From Chamaelirium japonicum (taxonomy: Eukaryota > Streptophyta > Magnoliopsida > Liliales > Melanthiaceae), in NCBI GenBank assembly GCA_947650365.1, contig CANTAL010000206.1:422325-486324 (forward strand): 64,000 nucleotides of DNA, in the 5' to 3' direction. The notes under the pieces are model-generated. The model ran no database searches, was not told the DNA's origin, and saw nothing but the letters and a program-made list of their open reading frames with translations. Both the position numbers and the translations under genes were made by a program. Positions within the stretch are counted from its first letter, which is position 1. The number at the start of each line of letters is the position of its first letter. Shown here one piece after another: positions 1 to 13,552 of the stretch.

Positions 1-496
1 CACAATCAATTCTAATTCATTCGTGCGATCCATTCTAATTCATTCGCACGAATGTAACCATTCTAATTCATTCGTACGATCCATTCTAATTCATTCATAT
101 AATCCATTTTAATTCATTCGCACGAATGTAACCATTTTAATTCATTCTTACGATCCATTCTAATTTATTCATACGATCCATTCTAATTCATTCGCACGAT
201 CCATTCTAATTCATTCGTACGATCCATTCTAATTCATTCGCACGAATGTAACCATTCTAATTCATTCGTACGATCCATTCTAATTCATTCCTACGATCCA
301 TTCTAATTCATTCGCACGAATGTATGAATTCTAATTCATTTGCACGATCCATTCTAATTCATTCCTATGATCCATTCTAATTCATTCGTACGATCCATTT
401 TAATTCATTCTCACAAATATAACCTTTCTAATTCTTTTGTACGATCCATTCTAATTCATTCATACGATCCATTCTAATCCATTCGTACGATCCATT
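1..496 (-). repeat. Satellite block, R orientation, matching 32193-32688
   Basis: Head-to-tail monomers with the core on the minus strand, mixing 23-bp and 28-bp units. It is nearly identical to 32193-32688. The differences I see are aatg/aacg near 52, catat/catac near 105 and cttacg/cgtacg near 145. The match stops inside a shared monomer around 481-503, where copy 1 jumps to sequence equivalent to 37185 onward. Confidence 0.85.
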
Positions 497-3400
497 CTAA
501 TTCATTCACTCGAATGTATCCATTCTAATTCATTCGTACAATCCATTCTAATTTATTCATACAAATGTATCCATTCTAATTCATTTGTACAATCCATTCT
601 ATTTCATTTGTATGATCCATTCTAATGCATTCGTACGATTCATTCTAATTTATTCGCACGATCCATTCTAATTCATTCGTACGATCCATTCTAATTTATT
701 CGTACGATCCATTCTAATTCATTCGCTCGAATGTATCCATTCTAATTCATTCGTACGATCCATTCTTATTCATTCATACTATCCATTCTAATTCATTCGC
801 ACAATCCATTCTATTTCATTCGTACGATCTATTCTAATTCATTTGTACGAATGAATTAGAATGGATTGCACGAATGGATTAGAATGGATCGTACAAATGA
901 ATTAGAATGGATCGTACGAACGAATTAGAATGGATCGTATGAACAAATTAGAATGGATCGGACGAATGAATTAGAATGGATACATTCGAGCGAATGAATT
1001 AGAATGGATCGTACGAATGAATTAGAATGGATCGTACGAATGAATTAGAATGGATTGTGCGAATGAATTAGAATGAATCGTACGAATGCATTAGAATGGA
1101 TCGTACGAATGAATTAGAGTGAATCGTACGATCCATTCTAATTCATTCATACGATCCATTCTAATTCATTCGCTCGAATGTATCCATTCTAATTCATTCG
1201 TACGATCCATTCTAATTCGTTCGTACGATCCATTCTAATTCATTCGCACGATCCATTCTAATTCATTTGTACGATCCATTTTAATTCATTCGCATGATCC
1301 ATTCTAATTCATTCGAACAATGCGTTCTAATTCATTCGCTCGAATGTATCCATTCTAATTCATTCGCACGAATGAATTAGAATGGATCGGACGAATGAAT
1401 TAGAATGGATCGTATGATTCATTCTAATTCATTCGTACGATCCATTCTAATGCATTCGTACGATTCATTCTAATTCATTCGCAAGATCCATTCTAATTCA
1501 TTCGTACGATCCATTCTTATTCATTCATACGATCCATTCTAATTCATTCGCACAATCCATTCTAATTCATTCGTACGATCCATTCTAATTCATTCGTATG
1601 ATCCATTCAAATTCATTCGCATGATCCATTCTAATTCATTCTTATGATCCATTCTAATTCATTCGTACAGTCCATTCTAATTCATTTGCTCGAATATATC
1701 CATTCTAATTCATTCGTACGATCCATTCTAATTCATTCGTACGATCCATTCTAATTCATTCGCACGATCCATTCTAATTCATTCGTACGATCCATTCTAA
1801 TTCATTCGCACGAATGTCTCCATTCTAGTTCATTCGTACGCTCCATTCTAATTCATTCGCACGCTCCATTCAAATTCATTCGCATGATCCATTCTAATTC
1901 ATTCGCACGATCCATTCTAATTCATTCGTCCGATCCATTCTAATTCATTCGCACGAATGTATCCATTCTAATTCATTCGCACGATCCATTCTAATTCATT
2001 CGTACAAATGTATCCATTCTAATTCATTCGTACAATGCGTTCGCACGATCCATTCTAATGCATTCATTCGTACGAATGAATTAGAATGGTTACATTCGTG
2101 CGAATGAATTAGAATGGATCGGACGAATGAATTAGAATGTATACATTCGTACGATTGAATTAGAACGGATCGTGCGAATGAATTAGAATGGATCGTACAA
2201 ATGAATTAGAAAGGTTACATTTGTGAGAATGAATTAGAATGGATCGTACGAATGAATTAGAATGGATCGTACGAACGAATTAGAATGGATCGTACGAACG
2301 AATTAGAATGGATCGTACGAATGAATTAGAATGGATACATTCGAGTGAATGAATTAGAATGGATCGTACGAATGAATTAGAACGGATTGTGCGAATGAAT
2401 TAGAATGGATCGTATGAATGAATAAGAATGGATCGTACGAATGAATTAGAATGGCTCGTGCGAATGAATTAGAATGGATCGTATATTCGTGCAAATAAAT
2501 TAGAATGGATCGTACAAATGAATTAGAATGGATCGTACGAATGAGTTAGAATGGATCGTGCGAATGAATTAGAATGGATCGTACGAATGAATTAGAATGG
2601 ATCCACCGAATCAGTTAGAATGGATCATACGAATGAATTAGAATGGATCGTACGAATGAATTAGAGTGGATTGTGCGAATGAATTAGACTGGATTCGTGC
2701 GAATGAATTAGAATGGATAGTACGAATGAATTAGAACGGATCATACAAATGAATTCGAAAGGTTACATTCGTGAGAATGAATTTGAATGGATCGTATGAA
2801 CGAATTAGAATGGATCGTACGAATGAATTAGAATGGATACATTCGAGCGAATGAATTAGAATAGATCGTAGGAATGAGTTAGAATGGATCATACGAATGA
2901 ATTAGAATGGATCGTACGAATGAATTAGAATGGATTGTGCGAATGAATTAGAATGGATCGTACGAATGAATTAGAATGGATCGTGTGAATGAATAAGAAT
3001 CGATCGTACGAATGAATTAGAATGGATCGTGCGAATCAATTAGAATGAATCGTACGAATGCATTAGAATGGATCGTACGAATGAATTAGAATGGATCATG
3101 CGAATAAATTAGAATCGATCGTACGAATGAATTAGAATGGATCGTACGAATAAATTAGAACGGATACATTCGAGCGAATGAATTAGAATAGATCGTAGGA
3201 ATGAATTAGAATGGATCATACGAATGAATTAGAATGGATTGTGCGAATGAATTAGAATGGATTGTACGAATGAATTAGAATGGATACATTCGTGCGAATG
3301 AGTTAGAATGGATCATACGAATGAATTAGAATGGATCGTACGAATGAATTAGAATCGATTGTGCGAATGAATTAGAATGGATACATTCGTGCGAATGAAT

Positions 3401-3569
3401 TAGAATGGATCGTACGAATGAATTAGAATGGATTGTACGATACGATCCATTCTAATTCGTTCGTACGATCTATTCTAATTCGTTCGTACGATCCATTCTA
3501 ATTCATTCGCATGCACGATCCATTCTAATTCATTCCTATGATCCATTCTAATTCATTCGTACGATCCAT
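497..3569. repeat. 3.07-kb higher-order repeat, unit A1
   Basis: A higher-order unit made of alternating blocks: R to about 849, F 850-1126, R 1127-1369, F 1370-1414, R 1415-2071, F 2072-3440, R 3441-3569. The same block order and the same odd monomers recur in unit A2, 3073 bp later (for example the turn at 841 and again at 3914). Paired copies of its variants also occur in superunit copy 2, so the 3.07-kb duplication is older than the 37.9-kb one. Notable internal variants are GCATTGT/ACAATGCG-type monomers and the GGATCCACCG unit at 2599. Confidence 0.85.
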
Positions 3570-6143
3570 TCTAATTTATTCGCTCGAATGTATCCATTCT
3601 AATTCATTCGTACAATCCATTCTAATTTATTCGTACAAATGTATCCATTCTAATTCATTTGTACAATCCATTCTAGTTCATTCGTACGATCCATTTTAAT
3701 GCATTCGTACGATTCATTCTAATTCATTCGCACGATCCATTCTAATTCATTCGTACGATCCATTCTAATTTATTCGTACGATCCATTCTAATTCATTCGC
3801 TCGAATGTATCCATTCGAATTCATTCGTACGATCCATTCTTATTCATTCATACGATCCATTCTAATTCATTCGCACAATCCATTCTATTTCATTCGTACG
3901 ATCTATTCTAATTCATTTGTACGAATGAATTAGAATGGATTGCACGAATGGATTAGAATGGATCGTACGAATGAATTAGAATGGATCGTACGAATGAATT
4001 AGAATGGATCGTATGAACGAATTAGAATGGATCGTACGAATGAATTAGAATGGATACATTCGAGCGAATGAATTAGAATGGATCGTACGAATGAATTAGA
4101 ATGGATTGTACGAATGAATTAGAATGGATTGTTTGAATGAATTAGAATGAATCGTACGAATGCATTAGAATGGATCGTACGAATGAAATAGAGTGAATGG
4201 TACGATCCATTCTAATTCATTCAAACGATCCATTCTAATTCATTCGCTCGAATGTATCCATTCTAATTCATTCGTACGATCCATTCTAATTCGTTCGTAC
4301 GATCCATTCTAATTCATTCGCACGATCCATTCTAATTCATTTGTACGATCCATTTTAATTCATTCGCATGATCCATTCTAATTCATTCGTACAATGCGTT
4401 CTAATTCATTCGCTCGAATGTATCCATTCTAATTCATTCGCACGAATGAATTAGAATGGATCGGACGAATGAATTAGAATGGATCGTATGATTCATTCTA
4501 ATTCATTCGTACGATCCATTCTAATGCATTCGTACGATTCATTCTAATTCATTCGCAAGATCCATTCTAATTCATTCGTACGATCCATTCTTATTCATTC
4601 ATACGATCCATTCTAATTCATTCGCACAATCCATTCTAATTTATTCGTACGATCCATTCTAATTCATTCGTACGATTCATTCAAATTCATTCGCATGATC
4701 CATTCTAATTCATTCCTATGATCCATTCTAATTCATTCGTACAGTCCATTCTAATTCATTTGCTCGAATATATCCATTCTAATTCATTCGTACGATCCAT
4801 TCTAATTCATTCGTATGATCCATTCTAATTCATTCGCACGATCCATTCTAATTCATTCGTACGATCCATTCTAATTCATTCGCACGAATGTATCCATTCT
4901 AGTTCATTCGTACGCTCCATTCTAATTCATTCGTACGCTCCATTCAAATTCATTCGCATGATCCATTCTAATTCATTCGCACGATCCATTCTAATTCATT
5001 CGTCCGATCCATTCTAATTTATTCGCACGAATGTATCCATTCAAATTCATTCGTACAAATGTATCCATTCTAATTCATTCGTACAATGTGTTCGTACGAT
5101 CCATTCTAATGTATTCATTCGTACGAATGAATTAGAATGGTTACATTCGTGCGAATGAATTAGAATGGATCGGACGAATGAATTAGAATGTATACATTCG
5201 TACGAATGAATTAGAACGAATCGTGCGAATGAATTAGAATGGATCGTACAAATGAATTAGAAAGGTTACATTTGTGAGAATGAATTAGAATGGATCGTAC
5301 GAATGAATTAGAATGGATCGTACTAATGAATTAGAATGGATCGTACGAACGAATTAGAATGGATCGTACGAATGAATTAGAATGGATACATTTGAGTGAA
5401 TGAATTAGAATGGATCGTACGAATGAATTAGAATGGATTGTGCGAATGAGTTAGAATGGATCGTTTGAATGAATAAGAATGGATGGTATGAATGAATTAG
5501 AATGGATCGTGCGAATGAATTAGAATGGATCGTATATTCATGCAAATAAATTAGAATGGATCGTACAAATGAATTAGAATGGATCGTACGAATGAGTTAG
5601 AATGGATCGTGCGAATGAATTAGAATGGATCGTACGAATGAATTAGAATGGATCCACCGAATGAGTTAGAATGGATCATACGAACGAATTAGAATGGATC
5701 GTACGAATGAATTAGAATAGATCGTGCGAATGAATTAGACTATATTCGTGCGAATGAATTAGAATGGATAGTACGAATGAATTAGAATGGATCATACAAA
5801 TGAATTCGAAAGGTTACATTCGTGAGAATGAATTAGAATGGATCGTATGAACGAATTAGAATGGATCGTACGAATGAATTAGAATGGATACATTCGAGCG
5901 AATGAATTAGAATAGATCGTAGGAATGAGTTAGAATGGATCATACGAATGAATTATAATGGATCGTACGAATGAATTAGAATGGATTGTGCGAATGAATT
6001 AGAATGGATCGTACGAATGAATTAGAATGGATCGTGTGAATGAATAAGAATGGATCGTACGAATGAATTAGAATGGATCGTGCGAATCAATTAGAATGAA
6101 TCGTACGAATGCATTAGAATGGATCGTACGAATGAATTAGAAT
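3570..6143. repeat. 3.07-kb higher-order repeat, unit A2 (3' truncated, ~2.57 kb)
   Basis: It repeats A1 from phase 497 to about 3090 with the same inversions: R to about 3917, F 3918-4199, R 4200-4442, F 4443-4487, R 4488-5121, F 5122-6149. It lacks the last ~0.48 kb of the A1 unit, because the sequence leaves the shared pattern at about 6144, where an F-to-R turn 'gaatcgaacgatcc' occurs. Variants shared only with 41354-43950, such as tactaatgaattag near 5313 and 43129, show that A2 and that unit are true counterparts. Confidence 0.82.
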
Positions 6144-6149
6144 GAATCG

Positions 6150-6242
6150 AACGATCCATTCTAATTCATTCCTATGATCCATTCGAATTCATTCGTACGA
6201 TCCATTCTAATTCATTCACTCGAATGTATCCATTCTCATTCT
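6150..6242 (-). repeat. Short R-orientation satellite block
   Basis: About four monomers read on the minus strand between two F blocks. The right edge is an irregular turn, 'cattctcattcttgtgaaag', which does not use the usual CGTACG palindrome. The counterpart is 43958-44049. Confidence 0.75.
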
Positions 6243-9200
6243 TGTGAAAGAATTAGAATGGATCGTACGAATGGATTAGAATGGATCGTACGAATGGATT
6301 AAAATGGATCGTATGAACGAATTAGAATGGATCGTATGAACGAAATAGAATGGATCGTACAAATAGATTAGATTGGATCGTTAGAATGAATTAGAATGGA
6401 TCGTACAAATGAATTAGAAAGGTTACATTTGTGAGAATGAATTAGAATGGATCGTACAAATGAATTAGAATAGATGGTACGAATAGATTAGAATGGATCG
6501 TACGAATGGATTAGAATGGATCGTATGAATGGATTAGAATGGATCATAGGAATGAATTAGAATGGATCGTGCAAATGAATTAGAATGGATACATTCGTGC
6601 GAATGAATTAGAATGGATCGTACGAATGAATTAGAATGGATCGTACGAATGAATTAGAATGGTTACATTCGTGCGAATGAATTAGAATGGATCATACGAA
6701 TGGATTAGAATGGATCGTACGAATGGATTAGAATGGATCGTACGAATGAATTAGAATGGATCTTACAAATGAATTAGAAAGGTTACATTTCTGAGAATGA
6801 ATCAGATTGGATCGTACGAATGAATTAGAATGGATCGTACGAATGGATTAGAATGGATCGTACGAATGGATTAGAATAGATCGTACGAATGAATTAGAAT
6901 GGATCGTACAAATGAATTAGAAAGGTTACATTTGTGAGAATGAATTAGAATGGATCATACGAATGAATTAGAATGGATCGTACGAATCGATTAGAATGGA
7001 TCCTACGAATGCATTAGAATGGATACATTCATGCGAATGAATTAGAATGGATCGTACGAATGAATTAGAATGGATCGTGTGAATGAATTAGAATAGATCG
7101 TACGAATGAATTAGAATGGATCGTGCGAATGAATTAGAATGGATCGTAGGAATGAATTAGAATGGATCGTACGAATAAATTAGAATGGCTACATTCGTGG
7201 TAATGAATTAGAATGGATCGTACGAATGGATTAGAATGGATCGTACGAATGGATTAGAATGGATCGTACGAATGAATTAGAATGGATCGTACAAATGAAT
7301 TAGAAAGGTTACATTTGTGAGAATGAATTAGAATGGATCAAACGAATGGATTAGAATGGATCGTACAAATGAATTAGAATGGATGATACAAATGAATTAG
7401 AAAGGTTACATTAATGAGAATGAATTAGAATGGGTCGTACGAATGAATTAAAATAGATCGTAAGGATAAATTAGAATGGATCGTACGAATGAATTAGAAT
7501 GGATATATTTGTGCGAATGAATTATAATGGATCGTATGAAAGAATTTGAATGGATCGTTCGAATGAATTAGAATGGATCGTACGAATGGATTAGAATTGA
7601 TCGTACGAATGAATTAGAATGGATCGTACAAATGAATTAGAATGGTTACATTCGTGCGAATGAATTAGAATGGATCGTACGAATGAATTAAAATGGATAC
7701 ATTCATACGACTGAATTAGAATGGATCGTACGAATGAATTAGAATGTATCGTACGTATGAATTAGAATGGATTATAGGAATGAATTAGAATGGATCGTAC
7801 AAATGAATTAGAATGGATCGTGCGAATGAATTAGAATGGATCGTACGAACGAATTAGAATGGATCGTACGAACTAATTTGAATGGATCGTATGAATGAAT
7901 TAGAATGAATCGTACGAATGGATTAGAATAGATCGTACGAATGGATCATGCGAATGGATTAGAATGGATCGTACAAATGAATTAGAATGGATCGTACGAA
8001 TGAATTAGAATGGATACATTCGTGCGAATGAATTAGAATGGATTGTGCAAATGAATTAGAACGGATTGTGCGAATGAATTAGAATGGATCGTGCGAATGA
8101 ATTAGAATGGATCGTATGAATGAATAAGAATGGATCATACGAATGAATTAGAATGGATACATTCAAGCGAATGAATTAGAATGGATTAGAATGGATCGTA
8201 CGAATGAATTAGAATGGATCGTACGAATTAATTAGAATGGATCGTACAAATGAATTAGAATGGATCGTACGAATGAATTAGAATGGATCCTACAAATGGA
8301 TTAGAACGCATTGTACGAATGAATTAGAATGGATCGTACGAATGGATTAGAATGGATCGTACAAATGAATTAGAATGGATACATTCGAGCGAATGAATTA
8401 GAATGGATCGTACGAATGAATTAGAATGGATCATAGGAATGAATTAAAATGGATAATACAAATGAATTAGAATGGATACATTCATGCGAATGAATTAGAA
8501 TGGATCGTAGGAATGAATTAGAATGGATCGTAGGAATGAATTAGAATGGATCGTACGAATGAATTAGAATGGTTACATTCGTGCGAATGAATTAGAATGG
8601 ATCGCACGAATGGATTAGAATGGATCGTGCGAATGAATTAGAATGGATCGTACAAATGAATTAGAATGGATTGTGCGAATGAATTAGAATGGATCGTACG
8701 AATGAATTAGAATGGATCGTACGAATGAATTAGAATGGATCGTACGAACGAAGTCGAATGGATCGTACGAATGAATTAGAATGGATACATTCGAGCGAAT
8801 GAATTAGTATGGATCTTACGAATGAATTAGAATGGATCGTGCGAATGAATTAGAATGAATCGTACGAATGAATTAGAATGGATCGTATGAACGAATTAGA
8901 ATGGATCGTACGAATGAATTAGAAAGGATACATTCGAGCGAATGAATTAGAATGGATCGTACGAATGAATTAGAATGGATCGTGCGAATGAATTAGAATG
9001 GATCGTACGAATGAATTAGAATGGATCGTGCGAATGAATTAGAATCGATCGTACGAATGAATTAGAATGGATCGTACGAATGAATTAGATCGCACGAATG
9101 AATTAGAATGGATCGTACGATTGAATTTGAATGGATCGTACGAATGAATTAGAATGGATACATTTGTGCGAATTAATTAGAATGGATCGTACGAATGAAT

Positions 9201-10169
9201 TAGAATGGATCATAGGAATGAATTAGAATGGATCGTACGAATGAATTAGAATGGTTAGTGCGAATGAATTAGAATGGATCGTACGAATGAATTAGAATGG
9301 ATACATTCGTGCGAATGAATTAGAATGGATTGTACGAATGAATTAGAATAGATCGTAGAAATGAATTAGAATGGATCGTGCGAATGAATTAGAATGGATC
9401 ATAGAATGGATCATGCGAATGAATTAGATTGGATACATTTGTTCGAATAAATTAGAATGGATTGTACGAATGAATTAGAATGGATTATATGAATAAATTA
9501 GAACGGATCGTACGAATGAATTAGAATTGATCGTGCGAATGAATTAGAATGGATACATTCTTGCGAATGAATTTGAATGGATTGTACGAATGGATCATAC
9601 GAATGAATTAGAATGGATACATTCGAGAGAATGAATTAGAACGCATTGTACGAATGAATTAGAATGGATCATGCGAATGAATTAAAATGGATCGTACAAA
9701 TGAACTAGAATGGATCGTGCGAGTTTAGAATGGATTGTACGAATGGATTAGAATGGATCGTACGAATTAGAATGGATCGTACGAATGAATTAAAATGGAT
9801 ACATTCATACGACTGAATTAGAATGGATCGTGCGAATTAATTAAAATGGATTGTATGAATGAATTTGAATGGATACATTTGTCCAAATGAATCTGAATGG
9901 ATTGTATGAATGAATTAGAATGGATCGTACGAATAAATTAGAATGGATCGTACGAACGAATTAGAATGGATTGTATGAACGAATTAGAATGGATCGTACG
10001 AATGAATTAGAATGGATACATTCGAGCGAATGAATTAGAATGGATCGTACGAATGAATTAGAATGGATCAAAGGAATGAATTAGAATGGATCGTGCTAAT
10101 GAATTAGAATGGATACATTCGTGCGAATGAATTAGAATGGATCATAGGAATGAATTAGAATGGATCGTA
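6243..10169 (+). repeat. Long uninterrupted F-orientation satellite block (3.9 kb)
   Basis: This and its counterpart 44050-47953 are the longest single-orientation runs in the window. They hold mostly 23-bp units, with interspersed 28-bp units carrying linkers of the ACATTCGTGC, ACATTCGAGC and TTACATTTGTGA types. Irregular spots include a skipped half-unit 'gatcatagaatggatcatgcg' near 9396 and 'gtgcgagtttagaatgg' near 9717. No embedded non-satellite DNA was seen. Confidence 0.85.
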
Positions 10170-10179
10170 CGTACGATCC
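10162..10179. other. Perfect palindrome at an F-to-R strand switch
   Basis: GGATCGTACGTACGATCC is self-complementary, and the outer pairing extends two more bases on each side. The linker GTAC is doubled relative to the usual turn GGATCGTACGATCC. The same doubled turn occurs at 47946-47963 and, with longer arms, at 32804-32837. Confidence 0.9.
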
Positions 10180-10451
10180 ATGCTAATCCATTCGAACGAT
10201 CCATTGTAATTCTTTCATACAATCCATTCAGATTCATTCGCACAAATGTATCTATTCAAATTCATTCGTACGATCCATTCTAATTCGTACGATCCATTCT
10301 AATCCATTCGTACGATCCATTCTAATCTCGCACGATCCATTCTAATTCATTTGTACGATCCATTTTAATTCATTCGCATGATCCATTCTAATTCATTCGT
10401 ACAATGCGTTCTAATTCATTCGCTCGAATGTATCCATTCTAATTCATTTGC
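10170..10451 (-). repeat. R-orientation satellite block
   Basis: A short inverted block that opens at a doubled-GTAC palindrome (10162-10179) and contains a shortened unit 'attctaatctcgcacg' near 10320. It closes at 'aattcatttgcacgaataaatt'-type dyad sequence. The counterpart is 47954-48237 with the same shortened unit. Confidence 0.8.
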
Positions 10452-12328
10452 ACGAATAAATTAGAATGGATCGTACAAATGAATTAGAATGGATTAGAAC
10501 GCATTGTACGAATGAATTAGAATGGATCATGCGAATGAATTAGAATGGATCATAGGAATGAATTAGAATGGATCGTGCGAATGAATTAGAATGGATCGTA
10601 CGAACGAATTAGAATGGATCATACGAACGAATTAGAATGGATCGTACGAACGAATTAGAATGGATCGTACGAACGAATTAGAATGGATCGTATAAACGAA
10701 TTAGAATGGATCGTATGAATGAATTAGAATGGATACATTCGAGCTAATAAATTAGAATGGATCGTACGATTGAATTAGAATGGATCATAGCAAAGAATTA
10801 GAATGGATCGTACGAATGAATTAGAATGGATTAGAACGCATTGTACGACTTAATTAGAATGGATCATGCAAATGAATTAGAATGGATCAGACGAATGAAT
10901 TAGAATGGATCGTGCGAATGAATTAGAATGGATCGTACGAACGAATTAGAATGGATCATAGAACGAATTAGAATGGATCGTACGAACGAATTGGAATGGA
11001 TCATACGAACGAATTAGAATGGATCGTATGAACAAATTAGAATGGATCGTACGAATAAATTAGAATGGATACATTCGAGCGAATGAATTAGAATGGATCG
11101 TACGAATGAATTAGAATGGTTCGTGCGAATGAATTAGAATGGATCATATGAATGAATTTGAATGGATGGTGCGAATGAATTAGAATGGATCGTACGAATG
11201 AATTAGAATGGATCCACCGAATGAGTTAGAGTGGATCATAAAAATGAATTAGAATGGATCGTACGAATGAATTAGAATGGTTACATTCGAGCGAATGAAT
11301 TAGAATAGATCGTAGGAATGAATTAGAATGGATCATACGAATGAATTAGAATGGATCGTGCGAATGAATTAGAATGGATTGTACGAATGAATTAGAATGG
11401 TTACATTCGAGCGAATGAATTAGAATGGATCGTACGAATGAATTAGAATGGATCATAGGAATGAATTAGAATGGATCGTGCAAATGAATTAGAATGGATA
11501 CATTCGTGCGAATGAATTAGAATGGATCGTACGAATGAATTATAATGGATCATAGGAATGAATTAGAATGGATCGTGCGAATGAATTTGAATGGATATAT
11601 TCGTGCGAATGAATTAGAATGGATCGTAGGAATGAATTAGAATGGATCGTACGAATGAATTAGAATGGTTATATTCGTGCGAATGAATTAGAATGGATCG
11701 TACGAATGGATTAGAATGGATCATAGGAATGAATTAGAATGGATCGTGCGAATAAATTAGAATGGATTGTACGAATGAGTTAGAATGGATACATACAAAT
11801 GAATTAGAATGGATACATTCATGCGAATGAATTAGAATGGATCGTAGAAATGAATTAGAATGGATCGTACGAATGAATTAGAATGGTTACATTCGAGCGA
11901 ATGAATTTGAATGGATCGTACAAATGAATAAGAATGGATCGTACAAATGAATTAGATCGTACGAATGAATTAGAATGGATCGTACGAATGAATTAGAATG
12001 GATACATTCGTGCGAATGAATTAGAATGGATCGTACGAATGAATTAGAATGGATCGTGCGAATGAATTAGAATGGATCGTATCAATGAATTAGAATGGAT
12101 ACATACAAATGAATTAGAAAGGTTACATTCGTGAGAATGAATTAGAATGGATCGTACGAATGAATTAGAATGGATCGTACGAATGAATTAGAATGGATCG
12201 TGCGAATGAATTAGAATGGATACATTCGAGTGAATGAATTAGAATGGATCGTACGAATGAATTAGAATGGATCATAGGAATGAATTAGAATGGATTGTGC
12301 AAATGAATTAGAATGGATACATTCGAGC
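10452..12328 (+). repeat. F-orientation satellite block
   Basis: It contains a run of four or more monomers with 'cgaacgaattag' in place of 'cgaatgaattag' near 10600-10690 and again near 10930-11035, a local subfamily cluster. It also contains a GGATCCACCG-tagged unit at 11210. It ends at 'cattcgagcgatccattc' (12320), which fuses a 28-bp linker directly to an inverted core. The counterpart is 48238-50089. Confidence 0.83.
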
Positions 12329-12417
12329 GATCCATTCTAATTCGTTCGTACGATCCATTCTAATTCATTCGTCCGATCCATTCTAATTCATTCGTACGAT
12401 CCATTCTAATTCATTCG
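12329..12417 (-). repeat. Small R-orientation satellite block
   Basis: Roughly four inverted monomers between two F blocks. The counterpart is 50090-50178, whose right edge reads 'catttatgcg' rather than 'cattcgtgtg'. Confidence 0.75.
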
Positions 12418-13552
12418 TGTGAATGAATTAGAATGGATCGTACGAATGGATTAGAATGGATCGTAGGAAAGAATTAGAATGGATCGTACGAATGGATTAG
12501 AACGCATTGTACGAATGAATTAGAATGGATCGTACAAATGAATTAGAATGGATAGTGCGAATGAATTAGAATGGATCGTACGAATGAATTAGAATGGATA
12601 CATTCGTGCGAATGAATTTGAATGGATCGTACGAATGAATTAGAATGGATCGTACGAATGGATTAGAATGGATCATACGAATGGATTAGAATGGATCGTA
12701 CGAATGAATTAGAATGGATCATACAAATTAATTAGAAAGGTTACATTCGTGAGAATGAATTAGAATGGATCGTACGAATGGATTAGAATGGATCGTACGA
12801 ATGGATTAGAACGCATTGTACGAATGAATTAGAATGGATCGTACGAATGAATTAGAATGGATACATTCATGCGAATGAATTAGAATGGATTGTACGTATG
12901 AACAAATGAATTAGAATGGATACATTCAAGTGAATGAATTAGAAAGGATCGTATGAATGAATTAGAATGGATATATTCGTGCGTATGAATTAGAATGGAT
13001 CGTACGATTGAATTAGAATTGATCATACGAATAAATTAGAATGGATAGTATGAATGAATTAGAATGGATCGTACGAATGAATTAGAATGGATCGTACGAA
13101 TAAATTAGAATGGATCGTACGAATGAATTAAAATGGATCATGCGAATGAATTAGAAAAGATCGTACGAATGAATTAGAGTGGATCGTACGAATGGATTAG
13201 AATGGATCGTACGAATGCATTAGAATGGATCATATGAATGAATTAGAATGGATCATACGAATGAATTAGAATGGATCATGCGAATGAATTTGAATGGATC
13301 GTACGAATGAATTAGAATGGATCGAACGAATGAATTAGAATGGGTACATTCGATCGAATGAATTAGAATAGATCGTAGGAATGAATTAGAATGGATCATA
13401 CGAATGAATTAGAATGGATCGTGCGAATGAATTAGAATGTATCGTACGAATGAATTAGAATGGATCATACAAACGAATTAGAATGGATCGTACGAACGAA
13501 TTAGAATGGATCGTATGAACGAATTAGAATGGATCGTACGAATGAATTAGAA
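12418..13552 (+). repeat. F-orientation satellite block
   Basis: Mostly 23-bp units, with two 'gaacgcattgtacg' variants at about 12489 and 12809. It ends at 'gaattagaaattcattcg', where the turn is made inside the core rather than at the linker. The counterpart 50179-51387 carries a private insertion of about three monomers. Confidence 0.82.
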
